DNA of 64,000 nucleotides from Acetobacterium sp. KB-1 (GCF_003260995.1 NZ_CP030040.1:1141616-1205615), one strand, 5' to 3'; counted from the stretch's first letter, positions 1 through 9,143 are shown. Numbers and translations are program-made. Notes: generated by a model from the letters alone, not told the origin.

Positions 1-57
1 CCCTTTTCCTTCAAGCCTTATTTCCAAATTGAGTAACACTTAGTCATAACCACAAAA

Positions 58-95
58 AACTCTCGGATTCACAATCGAATCCGAGAGTTTTTTAC
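58..95. terminator. bidirectional rho-independent terminator
   Basis: A perfect 13-bp stem (AACTCTCGGATTC and its complement) with a 6-nt loop is flanked by an A-run on the left and a T-run on the right, so it can act in both directions. It closes the leftward transporter gene and probably a rightward gene outside the window. Confidence 0.85.
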
Positions 96-106
96 GTTCA
101 AGTGAG

Positions 107-1306
107 TTAAATTAGCTGTTTCCGATCCAGTATGGCATTACCAATAAATGACATCACCCCTACACAAGCGAGCCCGACGGCCGCCAACAAAAATTTAATT
201 TCAATGTTGCCACCAGCAAAATTAGCGACCCCATTAGAAACGATGGGTGAGACAAAGATCCCCACACTAGTCGAAGCCGTGACAATCGCAATCGCTAATG
301 AACTAATAGAAGGATGTACCGCATTGGCTGCAGCAAAGGTTCCCGCCGGGTTGATGGTCGCCAGACAAAAACCACAGCACATGGCTCCAATAAACAGTGA
401 TGGCAGATTGCCCAGGACAAAGATCAGTAACATCCCCGTTCCACCGACGAGTAAGGATGCCGGAATCACCAACTTTTTTAAAACCCGCTGCATCCGTCCA
501 AAAAATATACCAGTAAGCATTCCCGATGCCGACATCGCGGTGTTGATGAGTCCACTGGTAGAGGCATCTCCCAAACCCTTACCAGCGACATAGAGGGCAA
601 TATTTGTTTGAAAGACAAACAGAAAGACTCCAAACAAAAACATGGTCAAGGCTGTGAAATAAACTCGGGCATTAAGCTTGGCACTTTTTTGGATGTGTTT
701 TTCTTCGACATGAGCTGGCGGATTATCTTTAGGCAGATTTTTCATGACAATAACAATTACCGGAATAAAAATCAGATAAACCAGATAGGACATTTGCCAG
801 GAAACCCCAGCCAGCATCCCGGAGCTAAATAGAAGTACCATGCTACCACCATTGACAAAGGCTGACTGAAGACCCATCAGAGCACCACTTTCCTCCGCCA
901 CAAAGTATTCCGCTATTAATGCCATCGACATCGTGGCGTTCATCCCCTGAGCAACCCCCAACAGCAAACTGCAGCCCAGCAGCACATAAATACTGGTTGA
1001 ACCAAAAAACAGGGCGATCATCCCCCCGGCCAGGCCGCAGACCAGACCAAAAATCACCAGGTTTTTCTTTGGCAGACGCAGCGATAAGGGCCCTGATGCA
1101 AAGGCAAACACCAGCCCCATCAATGCTGGAATGGTTAAAACCATCGAAATCAGCGACGGGTCCACCCCCACAAAATAAGCTTGAATATCAGCCAGAATTG
1201 CTGAAGCGGTCATCGATATCATCAATAATGATGATATCGACAGAATTGCAAGTTTAATTTTTCTCTTTTCCAAAACTTCCTCCCAATAATAATAACGTTT
1301 CTTCAC
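107..1306 (-). CDS. MFS transporter
   Basis: This 399-residue, very hydrophobic protein has about 12 predicted membrane segments, the size and pattern of a major facilitator superfamily permease. The N-terminal half carries a weak loop 2-3 signature (SGPLSLRLPKK). The two hydrophobic halves are separated by a charged central loop at about residues 195-215 (NPPAHVEEKHIQKSAK). It is transcribed alone, leftward, into the terminator at 58-95. The substrate cannot be read from the sequence; small drug or carboxylate efflux is typical for the family. The first residues (MKKRYYYWEE) are an ordinary cytoplasmic N-terminus. Confidence 0.8.
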   Translation of the reverse strand: MKKRYYYWEEVLEKRKIKLAILSISSLLMISMTASAILADIQAYFVGVDPSLISMVLTIPALMGLVFAFASGPLSLRLPKKNLVIFGLVCGLAGGMIALFFGSTSIYVLLGCSLLLGVAQGMNATMSMALIAEYFVAEESGALMGLQSAFVNGGSMVLLFSSGMLAGVSWQMSYLVYLIFIPVIVIVMKNLPKDNPPAHVEEKHIQKSAKLNARVYFTALTMFLFGVFLFVFQTNIALYVAGKGLGDASTSGLINTAMSASGMLTGIFFGRMQRVLKKLVIPASLLVGGTGMLLIFVLGNLPSLFIGAMCCGFCLATINPAGTFAAANAVHPSISSLAIAIVTASTSVGIFVSPIVSNGVANFAGGNIEIKFLLAAVGLACVGVMSFIGNAILDRKQLI

Positions 1307-1867
1307 CCGATAATTTCATTTATCACATTTATTTTACCGGTTAAATTTAGTGTATTATATTACATCATGATTTTTCTGTCAACGTGTTCAGTGTTAACAA
1401 GAGTCTACTTATGGCTACAAACCTTGAATTTTTCCTGAACTACGCAATATTTGTTTGTCACCTAGCCAATTGTCACTCACAGATTAATACCCTGGAAGAA
1501 AAGCTAAGGCTGTCTGCCCAAAGCAAACCAAAAGTAGATCTGATTCCAGTTGATTGTCTTTTTATAACGACATGAAAGAAATCCTTACCAAAACAAATAT
1601 TGCGATAACGAAAGCCGGTCACTATGCCCATATTTTTTAATCAGACTGGTTATTTGTGACAAAAAAACACTGGTTTTTCTTTCTTTTAGCTTCAGCGCAT
1701 GAAGAAAGCCTAAAAAGCCGTATTCAACAAAATGCTGGTTGAATACGGCTTCGTTTTACCTAATTTTATTTTTCAATGCTCATAATTCGTTGTATTTACT
1801 TATTTCGGTCGTTAAGTTGCTTTCTGATTCATGTGATTCATTTCCATCGTTTAGATTGTTAAAAAAC
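1307..1867. other. intergenic region without a supported gene
   Basis: This AT-rich stretch of about 560 bp separates two leftward genes. Apart from the hairpin at 1716-1750 I see only short reading frames without convincing ribosome sites or family resemblance, including a 63-codon rightward frame from 1384. Confidence 0.5.
1711..1754. terminator. terminator of the first glpK operon
   Basis: A 13-bp perfect stem (AGCCGTATTCAAC, 1716-1728, with 1738-1750) has an A-run on its left flank, which is a U-tract for leftward transcripts, and a TTCGTTTT stretch on its right. It lies about 115 bp beyond the glpK stop. Confidence 0.8.
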
Positions 1868-3355
1868 TCATTCCAACCAATCCATTGAGCGCTTAACGGC
1901 TTTATCCCAGAACGCACATAGTTCCTGACGCTTTTCTTCACCAATTTGTGGTTCGAATCGTTTTTCAATTTTCCAGAACTCGCTTATTTCTTCAAAACTA
2001 TCCCAATAGCCGACTGCTAAACCAGCAGCATAAACTGCCCCCAGGGTAGTGGTTTCGGTAATGATTGGCCGCTCAACAGGAATTCCTAAGATATCGGCTT
2101 GAAACTGAAGTAAAAAGTCACTTTTTGCGCCACCGCCGTCAGCCCTGAGTTTTGTTAGTTTAAAGCCGGATTTCTTCTCCATCACATTAAAAGCATCCTT
2201 CACCTGGAACGCCATCGATTCCAAAGCCGCCCGGGCAATGTGATGCTTGGTGGTGCCTCTGGAAATACCAATAATGGTACCTCTGGCATAGGAATCAAAA
2301 TAGGGTGCCCCTAGCCCCACAAACGCCGGTACAAAATAAACCCCTAAACTGTCTTCCACTTGAAGCGCCAGTTCTTCCGCTTCTTTTGCGTCATTTATTA
2401 TGCCCAGACCATCCCGCAGCCATTGGATCACCGCACCTGAAACATCTGCCATTCCTTCCAAGCCATAATCCGTTTTTCCTTTAGCACTCCATAAAACCGG
2501 TGAGAAAAGACCGTCGGAAGGGGGAACATAAGTATCTCCGGTATTCATTACCATAAAAGACCCGGTGCCATAAGTGTTTTTAGCCATGCCTTTTTCCAGA
2601 CATCCCTGACCAAAGGCAGCCGACTGTTGATCACCTAAAATCCCGGCGACCGGAATTTCGGCCCCAAAGAAAACAGTGGGGTCGGTCAGCCCGTACACCT
2701 CACTGGAGGTTCTTAGTTCTGGCAATATTTCTTTGGGTATCTGCAATTCATTGAGAATCCATTCGTCATAGTCAAGGTTTCTGGCATTTTGTAGCAGAGT
2801 AACTGATGCATTAGAATAATCCGTTACATGAACACGGCCTGCGGTAAGCTTCCAGACCAGCCATGTGTCAATGGTTCCATAAAGCAATTCGCCCTTTTCG
2901 ACTCCGGCCTTAACCTTGGGCTCATTGTCCAGAAGCCATCTAATTTTAGTTGCTGCATCATTAGGAACAATGATCATCCCGGTTCGATCCACAATACCGG
3001 CTCCATCTTTGGCTTCTAATGCTTCACAAATAGCCAAGCTCCGTCGATCCTGCCAGACAATCGCCCGACAAACTGGCTGACCTGTATTTTTATCCCAAAA
3101 CACGGTCGTTTCGCGCTGATTGGTAATACCGATGGCTTCAAGGTCTTCTGGCTTGATGTTCCCATTTTTTAGTGCCTCAGCTACCATTTTCAAGGTAACC
3201 TCCCAAATTTCATTGGCGTCGTGCTCAACCCAGCCGGATTGAGGAAAATGCTGGGTAAATTCTGAATAAGCCTGTGAAATAATATTAACTGCCTGATCAA
3301 AGATCATCACCTTTATACCAGTTGTTCCTTCGTCAATCCCTAAAATATATTTCAT
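1868..3355 (-). CDS. glpK: glycerol kinase-like FGGY carbohydrate kinase (copy 1)
   Basis: This 495-residue FGGY-family kinase has the usual GlpK length. Phosphate-binding residues DEGTTG lie at 8-13, the NQRETTVFWD block at 79-88 and WQDRRS at 101-106. DTWLVWKL, the TDYSNAS motif and GGGAKSDFLLQFQAD of the second domain follow in family order. The expected reaction is ATP-dependent phosphorylation of glycerol to glycerol-3-phosphate. Some positions depart from typical GlpK (for example IIVPNDAATKIRW), so a related polyol is possible. It is the last gene of a glpP-SGNH-amidohydrolase-kinase operon, 11 bp after the amidohydrolase. A paralogue of roughly 94% protein identity lies at 41793-43280. 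Confidence 0.85.
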   Translation of the reverse strand: MKYILGIDEGTTGIKVMIFDQAVNIISQAYSEFTQHFPQSGWVEHDANEIWEVTLKMVAEALKNGNIKPEDLEAIGITNQRETTVFWDKNTGQPVCRAIVWQDRRSLAICEALEAKDGAGIVDRTGMIIVPNDAATKIRWLLDNEPKVKAGVEKGELLYGTIDTWLVWKLTAGRVHVTDYSNASVTLLQNARNLDYDEWILNELQIPKEILPELRTSSEVYGLTDPTVFFGAEIPVAGILGDQQSAAFGQGCLEKGMAKNTYGTGSFMVMNTGDTYVPPSDGLFSPVLWSAKGKTDYGLEGMADVSGAVIQWLRDGLGIINDAKEAEELALQVEDSLGVYFVPAFVGLGAPYFDSYARGTIIGISRGTTKHHIARAALESMAFQVKDAFNVMEKKSGFKLTKLRADGGGAKSDFLLQFQADILGIPVERPIITETTTLGAVYAAGLAVGYWDSFEEISEFWKIEKRFEPQIGEEKRQELCAFWDKAVKRSMDWLE

Positions 3356-3366
3356 CTGATCCTCCT

Positions 3367-4899
3367 TTATTTTTTGTAGACAACGTTCCCTCTAAAAATT
3401 GTCATCTCAACACCAATATCTTTGATAGTTTCGGGTGAATCTTCCAGCGGATTTCGATTCAAAACGGTGACATCCCCACTTTTTCCGGGGCTTAAGCTAC
3501 CGCGTATTTTTTCCTCTTTTGCGGTAAATGCACCATCAATGGTGAATAACCGGATTGCTTCAAAGGGAGTGATGGCATTCTGGCGATATGGTGGATTCAC
3601 CGCCGCATGGATCCCCATAAGCGGATTAATTGGCGTCACATTTGAGTCCGATCCACCATTAACAGTGATGCCAGCAGTAATAAAATCGCGAATCGGGTAG
3701 GCCCGTTGGTTTCGTTCTGGTCCTACCCGATTTTCATAAACACTACCCGGTCCTCCGCGCAAATAGGTAAAGGCTGGCTGAGTAGAGATCACCACACCGA
3801 GAGCAGCCGCCCGGTTAATGTCTTGTTCATCAGGAAACCCAAAATGTTCAATCCGAAAGCGATGATCAGTGACCGGGTAGTTAAGCAGCGCCTGTTCCAG
3901 ACAATTTAAAACCTGGGCAATCGCCCGTTGACCAATGGCATGAAAACCCGTTTGCAAGCCAGCTCGATGAGCGGATTCAATATAGTTGATAATCCACCCA
4001 TCGGAGTAATAGAGTTCACCCAGGATACTAGGATCGTCAGCATAGGGTTCATTAAAAGCAGCCGTTCGTGAACCGATAGAACCATCCAAAAGAATATCGG
4101 TGCCGATTATTTTCAAGTTTTTTTCCACCACATTTTCCACCGCAGTGGTGCACCAGTGGAGTACCACATGAATCGGCAAGTTTTTTATTATTTCTAAAAA
4201 TACTGGAATATCCTCATCTGACGACAAATCCCCGCCTTCCATTGCATGAATCGTGGTTACACCCTTTTCCACCGCCATTTTTGCAGTATGACGAATGGCC
4301 TCTTCCCGCTGTTCCCAGGTTAACTTATCAAAAAAATATTTTCGGGCATGGGCATTGGCCAACGCATGAAGTCTTCCCGTCAGGTTCCCATTATTATCCC
4401 TGCTCAGCCCTTCTTCATTTCCAGTAAACGCCATGATTTCCATGGCCAGGGTATTCACCTGGGTATAATGTAATCCCCGATCAATGAGATACACAGGCCG
4501 TTCACCAAAAAATACATCCAGTTCCTTAGCATTCGGTGGCCTTTTCTCAATCAACCGGGATTCATCCAGTCCGTAGCCAAATACCCAATTTTCTTTCTTG
4601 GCTGATTTTTTCAGTTTTGTTATCACTTCATTAATGGATTGACAGTCAAACAAATTGATGCCTAAAGCTGACAAGCCGGTGCTCATCATGTGAACATGAC
4701 AATCATGAAGACCGGGCAAAAATGTTTTTCCCTCCAGATCAATCATCTCTGCTTTTTCCTGGACGGCCAGTTTTTTTATTTCTTGACTACTTCCGATTTT
4801 TGTAATTATTCCATCGCTGATATAAATACCCTGGCATAGAGGTTGCTCTTTATCCATGGTGATACCAACTCCATTAATGAGGGCAAGTTTATTTTCCAT
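3367..4899 (-). CDS. YtcJ-type amidohydrolase (copy 1)
   Basis: This 510-residue metal-dependent amidohydrolase belongs to the amidohydrolase-3/YtcJ-like group. The metal site is recognisable from the N-terminal HDCHVHMMSTG, HAIGQRA, RIEHFGFPDE and a late GGSDSNVTPINP block. The N-terminal beta-sandwich part starts with LALINGVGITMD. I start it at 4899 because a strong AGGAAGGAG lies 8 nt upstream; an 18-residue upstream extension has no such site. Family members hydrolyse N-acyl or N-formyl bonds, and the substrate here is unknown. Sitting between an SGNH esterase-like gene and a glycerol-kinase-like gene suggests stepwise breakdown of one conjugated compound, which is inference. Its paralogue is at 43293-44831. 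Confidence 0.85.
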   Translation of the reverse strand: MENKLALINGVGITMDKEQPLCQGIYISDGIITKIGSSQEIKKLAVQEKAEMIDLEGKTFLPGLHDCHVHMMSTGLSALGINLFDCQSINEVITKLKKSAKKENWVFGYGLDESRLIEKRPPNAKELDVFFGERPVYLIDRGLHYTQVNTLAMEIMAFTGNEEGLSRDNNGNLTGRLHALANAHARKYFFDKLTWEQREEAIRHTAKMAVEKGVTTIHAMEGGDLSSDEDIPVFLEIIKNLPIHVVLHWCTTAVENVVEKNLKIIGTDILLDGSIGSRTAAFNEPYADDPSILGELYYSDGWIINYIESAHRAGLQTGFHAIGQRAIAQVLNCLEQALLNYPVTDHRFRIEHFGFPDEQDINRAAALGVVISTQPAFTYLRGGPGSVYENRVGPERNQRAYPIRDFITAGITVNGGSDSNVTPINPLMGIHAAVNPPYRQNAITPFEAIRLFTIDGAFTAKEEKIRGSLSPGKSGDVTVLNRNPLEDSPETIKDIGVEMTIFRGNVVYKK

Positions 4900-4973
4900 T
4901 GCCGACTCCTTCCTCATTCTGTTCAATATGGTTTTAACTATCACAGGCGACACGAGGTCGCCTGTTTTTTTAT

Positions 4974-5621
4974 CTATTCGAGTATCTTTTTAACTTCAGT
5001 TGCGACAGCTTTTCCCAATGTCGAGTGGCCACTTGCATCCAGATGCAAACCATCAATAGCGCTAACTTTGGCAACTGTTCCAGCATCAAAGAAGGCTACT
5101 CCCCGACTTTCTGCCACACCTTTATAAAATTGTGCCATTTGAACCGATTTTTCTCGGTTTCCTTCAAACATATACTTAAAAAGACCATCTTCGATCGGGC
5201 CCAGTGGTGGCGGTGCAATGAATAACACCTTTGGTCCCTTGGCACCGAACGCGCCGATCTGTGCCAAGGTTTTATCCAGAATAATGCTGGCGCCATTGGC
5301 AATATCCTGGGCGGTAACGGTATAACGACATTTTAAATCATTGGTACCAATCATAATAATGACTAAATCCAGCGGGGCATGGGAATCCAGCAACGGAATA
5401 ATATGGTGCTTTCCACAACGATATTCTTCAATGGGATCATCCCAAACGGTGGTCCGACCATTTAAACCTTCCGGGATCACTTTATAGTCATTGCCCAACT
5501 CTGCCTGCAATACTCCTGCCCACCGAACTTCATCTGGCCACCGCTTGATCACTGAAACCAGGTCATTGGATGGATCCCACCCCCAGGTGTTTGAGTCACC
5601 AAAAATCATCACATTTTTCAT
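4974..5621 (-). CDS. SGNH/GDSL hydrolase (copy 1)
   Basis: This 215-residue cytoplasmic SGNH hydrolase has block I GDSNTWGWDP near residue 7 with the nucleophile Ser, then GLNGRTTVWDD, block III GTNDLK, and the C-terminal DGLHLDASGH with the catalytic Asp and His. The family removes acyl or acetyl groups from small molecules or sugars. Start 5621 is chosen because GGAGG lies 8 nt upstream. There is no signal peptide, so it should act inside the cell on an imported ester. It is the second gene of the glpP operon, and its paralogue is at 44902-45549. Confidence 0.88.
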   Translation of the reverse strand: MKNVMIFGDSNTWGWDPSNDLVSVIKRWPDEVRWAGVLQAELGNDYKVIPEGLNGRTTVWDDPIEEYRCGKHHIIPLLDSHAPLDLVIIMIGTNDLKCRYTVTAQDIANGASIILDKTLAQIGAFGAKGPKVLFIAPPPLGPIEDGLFKYMFEGNREKSVQMAQFYKGVAESRGVAFFDAGTVAKVSAIDGLHLDASGHSTLGKAVATEVKKILE

Positions 5622-5669
5622 TCGTTTTTCCTCCACTTATATAAATTTTTGATACCAATTATAATGGCT

Positions 5670-6245
5670 TCAGCATTCCAGATTCCAGAGTTCCCAATTA
5701 CTGGTAGCTACAGCCGCAATCCCTGTTTTGATGGCAGCGCTGATCTGCTCACAAGTTGTCATTAATCCCCCTAAAATAATTGGTGCTTGAGTTTCTTTTT
5801 TTATGTCACCAATAATTCTTTCCGGAATAGTTCCCGGCATTAGAATGACCACATCGGGTTCATGTTCTTTGATGCTCACAAGGCCAGTTCGACACGCATT
5901 TGAATCGATCACAAAAAATCCAAACGCTGAAATCAATCCTGTTTCTTTGATATACTTCACACAGGGGGATTTCATCGTAATGACACAATCCACACCACAG
6001 TTAGCCATATACTGAATACCCATTTTATCTCGGGCAATTCCTTTGATTGAATCCTGATGGACCATCACTTTTTTTCCGGAACGATGGATATGACTAACTA
6101 ATTGGGGCAAAGTATTGACATCTCCCAATTTGAGCATAATCCAATCAGCGTCGGTTTTTTCCATGGCATAGAGTAACTCTTTCCGTTGATGTACAGAAGG
6201 AATGACCGATTTAAACCGTAATGTCTCAGACTTATTTGTGACCAT
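5670..6245 (-). CDS. glpP: GlpP-type glycerol-3-phosphate-responsive antiterminator (copy 1)
   Basis: This 191-residue protein matches the GlpP family in length and in its TIM-barrel-like motifs: FKSVIPSVHQRKELLYA, WIMLKLGDVNTLPQL, GKKVMVHQDSIKGIARD, ILMPGTIPERI and PIILGGLMTT. In Bacillus, GlpP with glycerol-3-phosphate binds glp leader RNA and prevents termination. Here it is the first gene of the operon and sits directly behind a leader terminator, so autoregulation by antitermination is likely. Start 6245 has AGGTG 6 nt upstream. Its paralogue is at 45594-46187. Confidence 0.88.
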   Translation of the reverse strand: MVTNKSETLRFKSVIPSVHQRKELLYAMEKTDADWIMLKLGDVNTLPQLVSHIHRSGKKVMVHQDSIKGIARDKMGIQYMANCGVDCVITMKSPCVKYIKETGLISAFGFFVIDSNACRTGLVSIKEHEPDVVILMPGTIPERIIGDIKKETQAPIILGGLMTTCEQISAAIKTGIAAVATSNWELWNLEC

Positions 6246-6298
6246 AAATTTCACCTGTTTCTTTCATTAAAGACTCTCTTTTTTCTTTGCTAAGCATG

Positions 6299-6371
6299 AA
6301 AAAAGTCCGCATCATACAAAGGACACAATCCAGTCAATCCTGTTTGCTTCATCCTCAGTATCATACGGACA
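6299..6371 (-). promoter_or_regulatory. leader attenuator of glpP operon 1
   Basis: In the leftward transcript a long hairpin (arms beginning GTCCGTATGATAC and ending GTATGATGCGGAC, positions 6370 to 6305) runs into six U residues. The 5' arm of the terminator overlaps TGTCC, which can instead pair with an upstream GGACA, giving a plausible antiterminator. The same structure precedes glpP copy 2 at 46230-46302. This is the architecture expected for a GlpP target. Confidence 0.8.
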
Positions 6372-6422
6372 TCTCTTAAACTCTTGTCCAACACTATTCT
6401 ATTGTAATGGTTTTCTTTTTAA

Positions 6423-6451
6423 ATTTTATAACTTTTTTACCACGGTGTCAA
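6423..6451 (-). promoter_or_regulatory. promoter of glpP operon 1
   Basis: Leftward TTGACA (6451-6446), a 17-nt spacer, then TAAAAT (6428-6423). The equivalent elements upstream of copy 2 are TTGACA-17-TAGAAT, and TTGACACC is conserved in both. Confidence 0.65.
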
Positions 6452-6507
6452 TAGCTAGTATGTTAAAAAATAGCGATGATGGGCTCTGGCGATCATCCGC
6501 AAATTCT

Positions 6508-6543
6508 AAAAAAGCCGCAGCAACCTTTTGGGGTTGCTACGGC
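6508..6543 (-). terminator. terminator of the nitroreductase gene
   Basis: The stem GCCGCAGCAACC / GGTTGCTACGGC (one mismatch) is followed on the leftward strand by six T residues (6513-6508). Confidence 0.85.
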
Positions 6544-6573
6544 TTTTGATCGTTTGATAGTAATTTTCTGGAC

Positions 6574-7065
6574 TTATTCGAAATGGACTCGGGTTACATC
6601 AAACCGGTCTTTCTGATCAGCTTCTGCAACCGGGTAACCAATTGGAATAATGGCGTAGGGTGTCAGATGATCCGGTACCTTTAACACGTTTCGGACATTT
6701 TCCATCCGGTCTGCCAACGGTGCAATACCAATCCAGACAGCACCCAGACCCAGTTCGGTGACTTCCAAAAGTATATTCTGGGTACAAGCAGCCATATCAA
6801 TATCGGCAAATTCCGGCATCATCATTTCTTTACGGTAAACTGGTACAATCGCCATGGCGGCATCCTTGATGCATCCACCATAGGGACTACAATCAGCCAG
6901 CGCCGCCATGGTTTCTTTCTTTTTAACCACATAAAACTCCCAGGGCTGTTGATTGGCAGCTGATGGGGCGGCCATCGCGGCTCTTAGAATCGCATCAATT
7001 TTTTCCCCTTCCACTTCTTTATTTTCATACTTTCTAACACTGGTTCGACTAAAAATTGCACTCAT
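6574..7065 (-). CDS. nitroreductase family protein
   Basis: This 163-residue FMN-dependent nitroreductase-like protein is at the short end of the family. SRTSVRKY near the N-terminus binds the FMN phosphate, and AAMAAPSAANQQPWEFYVV at about 29-47 is the classic second block. The C-terminal LGAVWIG and YAIIPIGYPV complete the fold. Such enzymes use NAD(P)H to reduce nitro, quinone or flavin substrates; the physiological substrate is unknown. It is a single-gene unit with its own terminator. Confidence 0.85.
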   Translation of the reverse strand: MSAIFSRTSVRKYENKEVEGEKIDAILRAAMAAPSAANQQPWEFYVVKKKETMAALADCSPYGGCIKDAAMAIVPVYRKEMMMPEFADIDMAACTQNILLEVTELGLGAVWIGIAPLADRMENVRNVLKVPDHLTPYAIIPIGYPVAEADQKDRFDVTRVHFE

Positions 7066-7262
7066 TTTTTTCCTCCAATAATTTTATAATTGTAATTTTG
7101 TGATTGCATATGTCTTACTTCTATTCATGTTATCATTTTACCAATGATTTTCAAAAATACAAGTATACACGTATTAGTCACTTACTACCCAAAATGATAG
7201 TAAGTATCCATTATAATTTAAAAGGAATCCCTAATGACCGAAAAAAACATTTCTGAACCAAT

Positions 7263-8195
7263 TTATAAAAATAATGACAGCTGCCGATCCAGATAGGATA
7301 CCTGTTTGGCTTCTTTGATAACATCTTCTGACATGGCATTGCCAATTAAAAAAGGCGAACTTGGATCGTGGTTTTTCATGTTGTACTTAACCGTTTGGTC
7401 ATCGTGATTGGCATAACAGTATCGACAACCATGACCACAGGTATTGTAAACCCCGATATCGCTGCCCAGCAGACAGTCACAGCCTGTCCGACTATTATGA
7501 CGGTTTTTGGGTACTTTCAAACTGACTCCGATAGCGCGCTCCAACACAGCCTTTGTCATACAGCCGTAACAGTCAACCCCATAGGGTTCCAGCTCCGTTC
7601 CTTCACAACAGGTCCGCAGCGTCATCTTATTTTTTCCGGCGATAGCGGCAAAAGTCTGTCCGATTTGAATGCGTTCTGCTGCCGTGACCGCCTGAACACC
7701 ATTAAAATTACGCCGGGTTTTTTTATAAAGATCGATAAAGCTAATCACCGCCTGATCAGTATAGCCGCTGAGGCTGGCGGCCATTTGCTCAAAGCTTTCC
7801 AAATGGAATTCCATCGGATATTGTTCCGAAATAAAAATCGGATCATAGCGCCAACCCACGGCCCGAATCCCCACCGCCTCGGACAGTCGTTTAAAGGACT
7901 CAATGACCTGGACCTTGTCCGGCACATGGGGTTCAATGTCCCGGCCATAGGGGGTAATAGTCACAAACCAGAACTGTTTAAAAATACTGATTTCCGCCAG
8001 CCGGTCAAGCATCGGAGCCGGATTTTTGGTGCAGAAAGCCAGACAATCGACCACCTCCGGGCTCAAGCGGTATCGGATGACCTGCTGGGGATAATAGGGA
8101 TTGCGAACCATGACATCACCTGCCCGGATACGATTATAAAACCACGCGTTATAAAATGCCGGAATATCGGTGCGATTGCCGGTGTTTAAAATCAT
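7263..8195 (-). CDS. DUF1848 family protein with C-terminal Cys cluster
   Basis: This 310-residue protein resembles the DUF1848 family (MILNTGNRTDIPAFYNAWFY, then VVDCLAFCTKNPAPM). The C-terminal third is rich in cysteine: TCCEGTELE, GVDCYGCMTKAVLE and a terminal CDCLLGSDIG...CGHGCRYCYAN. The last motif resembles a radical-SAM-type CxxxCxYC cluster, so Fe-S binding is likely. No reaction has been established that I can name. It overlaps the upstream DUF2284 gene by 4 bp (ATGA), indicating translational coupling. Confidence 0.75.
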   Translation of the reverse strand: MILNTGNRTDIPAFYNAWFYNRIRAGDVMVRNPYYPQQVIRYRLSPEVVDCLAFCTKNPAPMLDRLAEISIFKQFWFVTITPYGRDIEPHVPDKVQVIESFKRLSEAVGIRAVGWRYDPIFISEQYPMEFHLESFEQMAASLSGYTDQAVISFIDLYKKTRRNFNGVQAVTAAERIQIGQTFAAIAGKNKMTLRTCCEGTELEPYGVDCYGCMTKAVLERAIGVSLKVPKNRHNSRTGCDCLLGSDIGVYNTCGHGCRYCYANHDDQTVKYNMKNHDPSSPFLIGNAMSEDVIKEAKQVSYLDRQLSLFL

Positions 8196-8734
8196 CTTGC
8201 CGATCCTTCCCGATATACCACCAGCCCAAAATACGTCACCTTATCTGCACCGTTGTTGTACTTCATTCCCAGATCTCGACTCAGTTGGACTACATCAATT
8301 CCTGCTGCTTCCAGAGATGGAATCGCCTCATCTGGGAACCGGCATGGCTCATCATCAAGAATGGCGCATTTTTCACAGATTCCACAGGTTCCCGCTGTAA
8401 AAAAAACACCATTCTGATGATCTGCTTTTGCCTTCCTGTTAATTTCCTGAATGATTTCCCGAAAGGCAACTCCAGCCGCTACCATCCCTTTATAATCACT
8501 GCGTGACTTGATCGGATAGGCTTTCGAAAAGACCAATCCGTGATCATACTGTTTAATCATCTGGCGATAATGATCCAGATTTCCCACTGCCGGTGGACAC
8601 ATGTGATTCTTACCATAAAATCCGCAATAATTATCGGCACAACGATCACGCACCTCCTGGGTGATCTGAATGTCTTTGATATCCTTAAGTTCTGCGATCT
8701 CAGTAAATTCTCCCTGTTTTAGATAATCTTTCAT
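8192..8734 (-). CDS. DUF2284 predicted metal-binding protein
   Basis: This 180-residue protein has the cysteine spacing of the DUF2284 metal-binding family: CADNYCGFYGKNHMCPPAVG near residue 32, then GTCGICEKCAILDDEPCRFPDEAIPSLEAAGIDV. The first cluster has the ferredoxin-like look of a degenerate Fe-S site. The function is unknown. It is the first gene of a two-gene operon with DUF1848. Confidence 0.78.
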   Translation of the reverse strand: MKDYLKQGEFTEIAELKDIKDIQITQEVRDRCADNYCGFYGKNHMCPPAVGNLDHYRQMIKQYDHGLVFSKAYPIKSRSDYKGMVAAGVAFREIIQEINRKAKADHQNGVFFTAGTCGICEKCAILDDEPCRFPDEAIPSLEAAGIDVVQLSRDLGMKYNNGADKVTYFGLVVYREGSAR

Positions 8735-9143
8735 TCGTGTTTCCTCCTATTTGAGCCTGCTCTTTAGCCATATCCAGCTTTGACTATTAGTTCTCATTAC
8801 AATTGTAGGTGGCTTGCGGTTGCAAGAAGCAATAACCTATTTTAGCATTAGGATCGTGTAACAACAAGTTTAAATCGTTAATCGGTTGGTTCGTTTATCT
8901 GTTTGACGACTTCATCGATCACAATCGCTCCGACAATTTTGCTTCCTTTTTCTGCTCAACACTTTCGTCTTGCAAAGGTTTTGATCTCTTAACATATTGT
9001 AAGTTGGCTGGATTGAGTTGGCTATGATATAATTTCTAGAGAAAACGCTTAGACTAATGGTAAAGAAGAAAACCGAAGACAAAATGTTGTTGGATGAAAT
9101 GATAAACGAAATGAAAAAAACTGAAACCTTGGAGGAATAAACA
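8735..9143. other. divergent intergenic region with candidate promoter and 27-codon frame
   Basis: The left half shows nothing clear. A rightward TTGGCT (9004-9009), 18-nt spacer and TATAAT (9028-9033) form a plausible promoter for the PAP2 unit. A small frame at 9057-9140 encodes 27 mostly charged residues (starting MVKKKTEDK) and ends on the GGAGGAATAA that serves as ribosome site for the next frame. Its lack of similarity to anything I know makes it a weak gene candidate; it may be a leader peptide. Confidence 0.4.

Noticed and set aside
1384..1575. A 63-codon rightward frame in the gap before glpK
   Set aside because: No ribosome site, no recognisable family and atypical composition.
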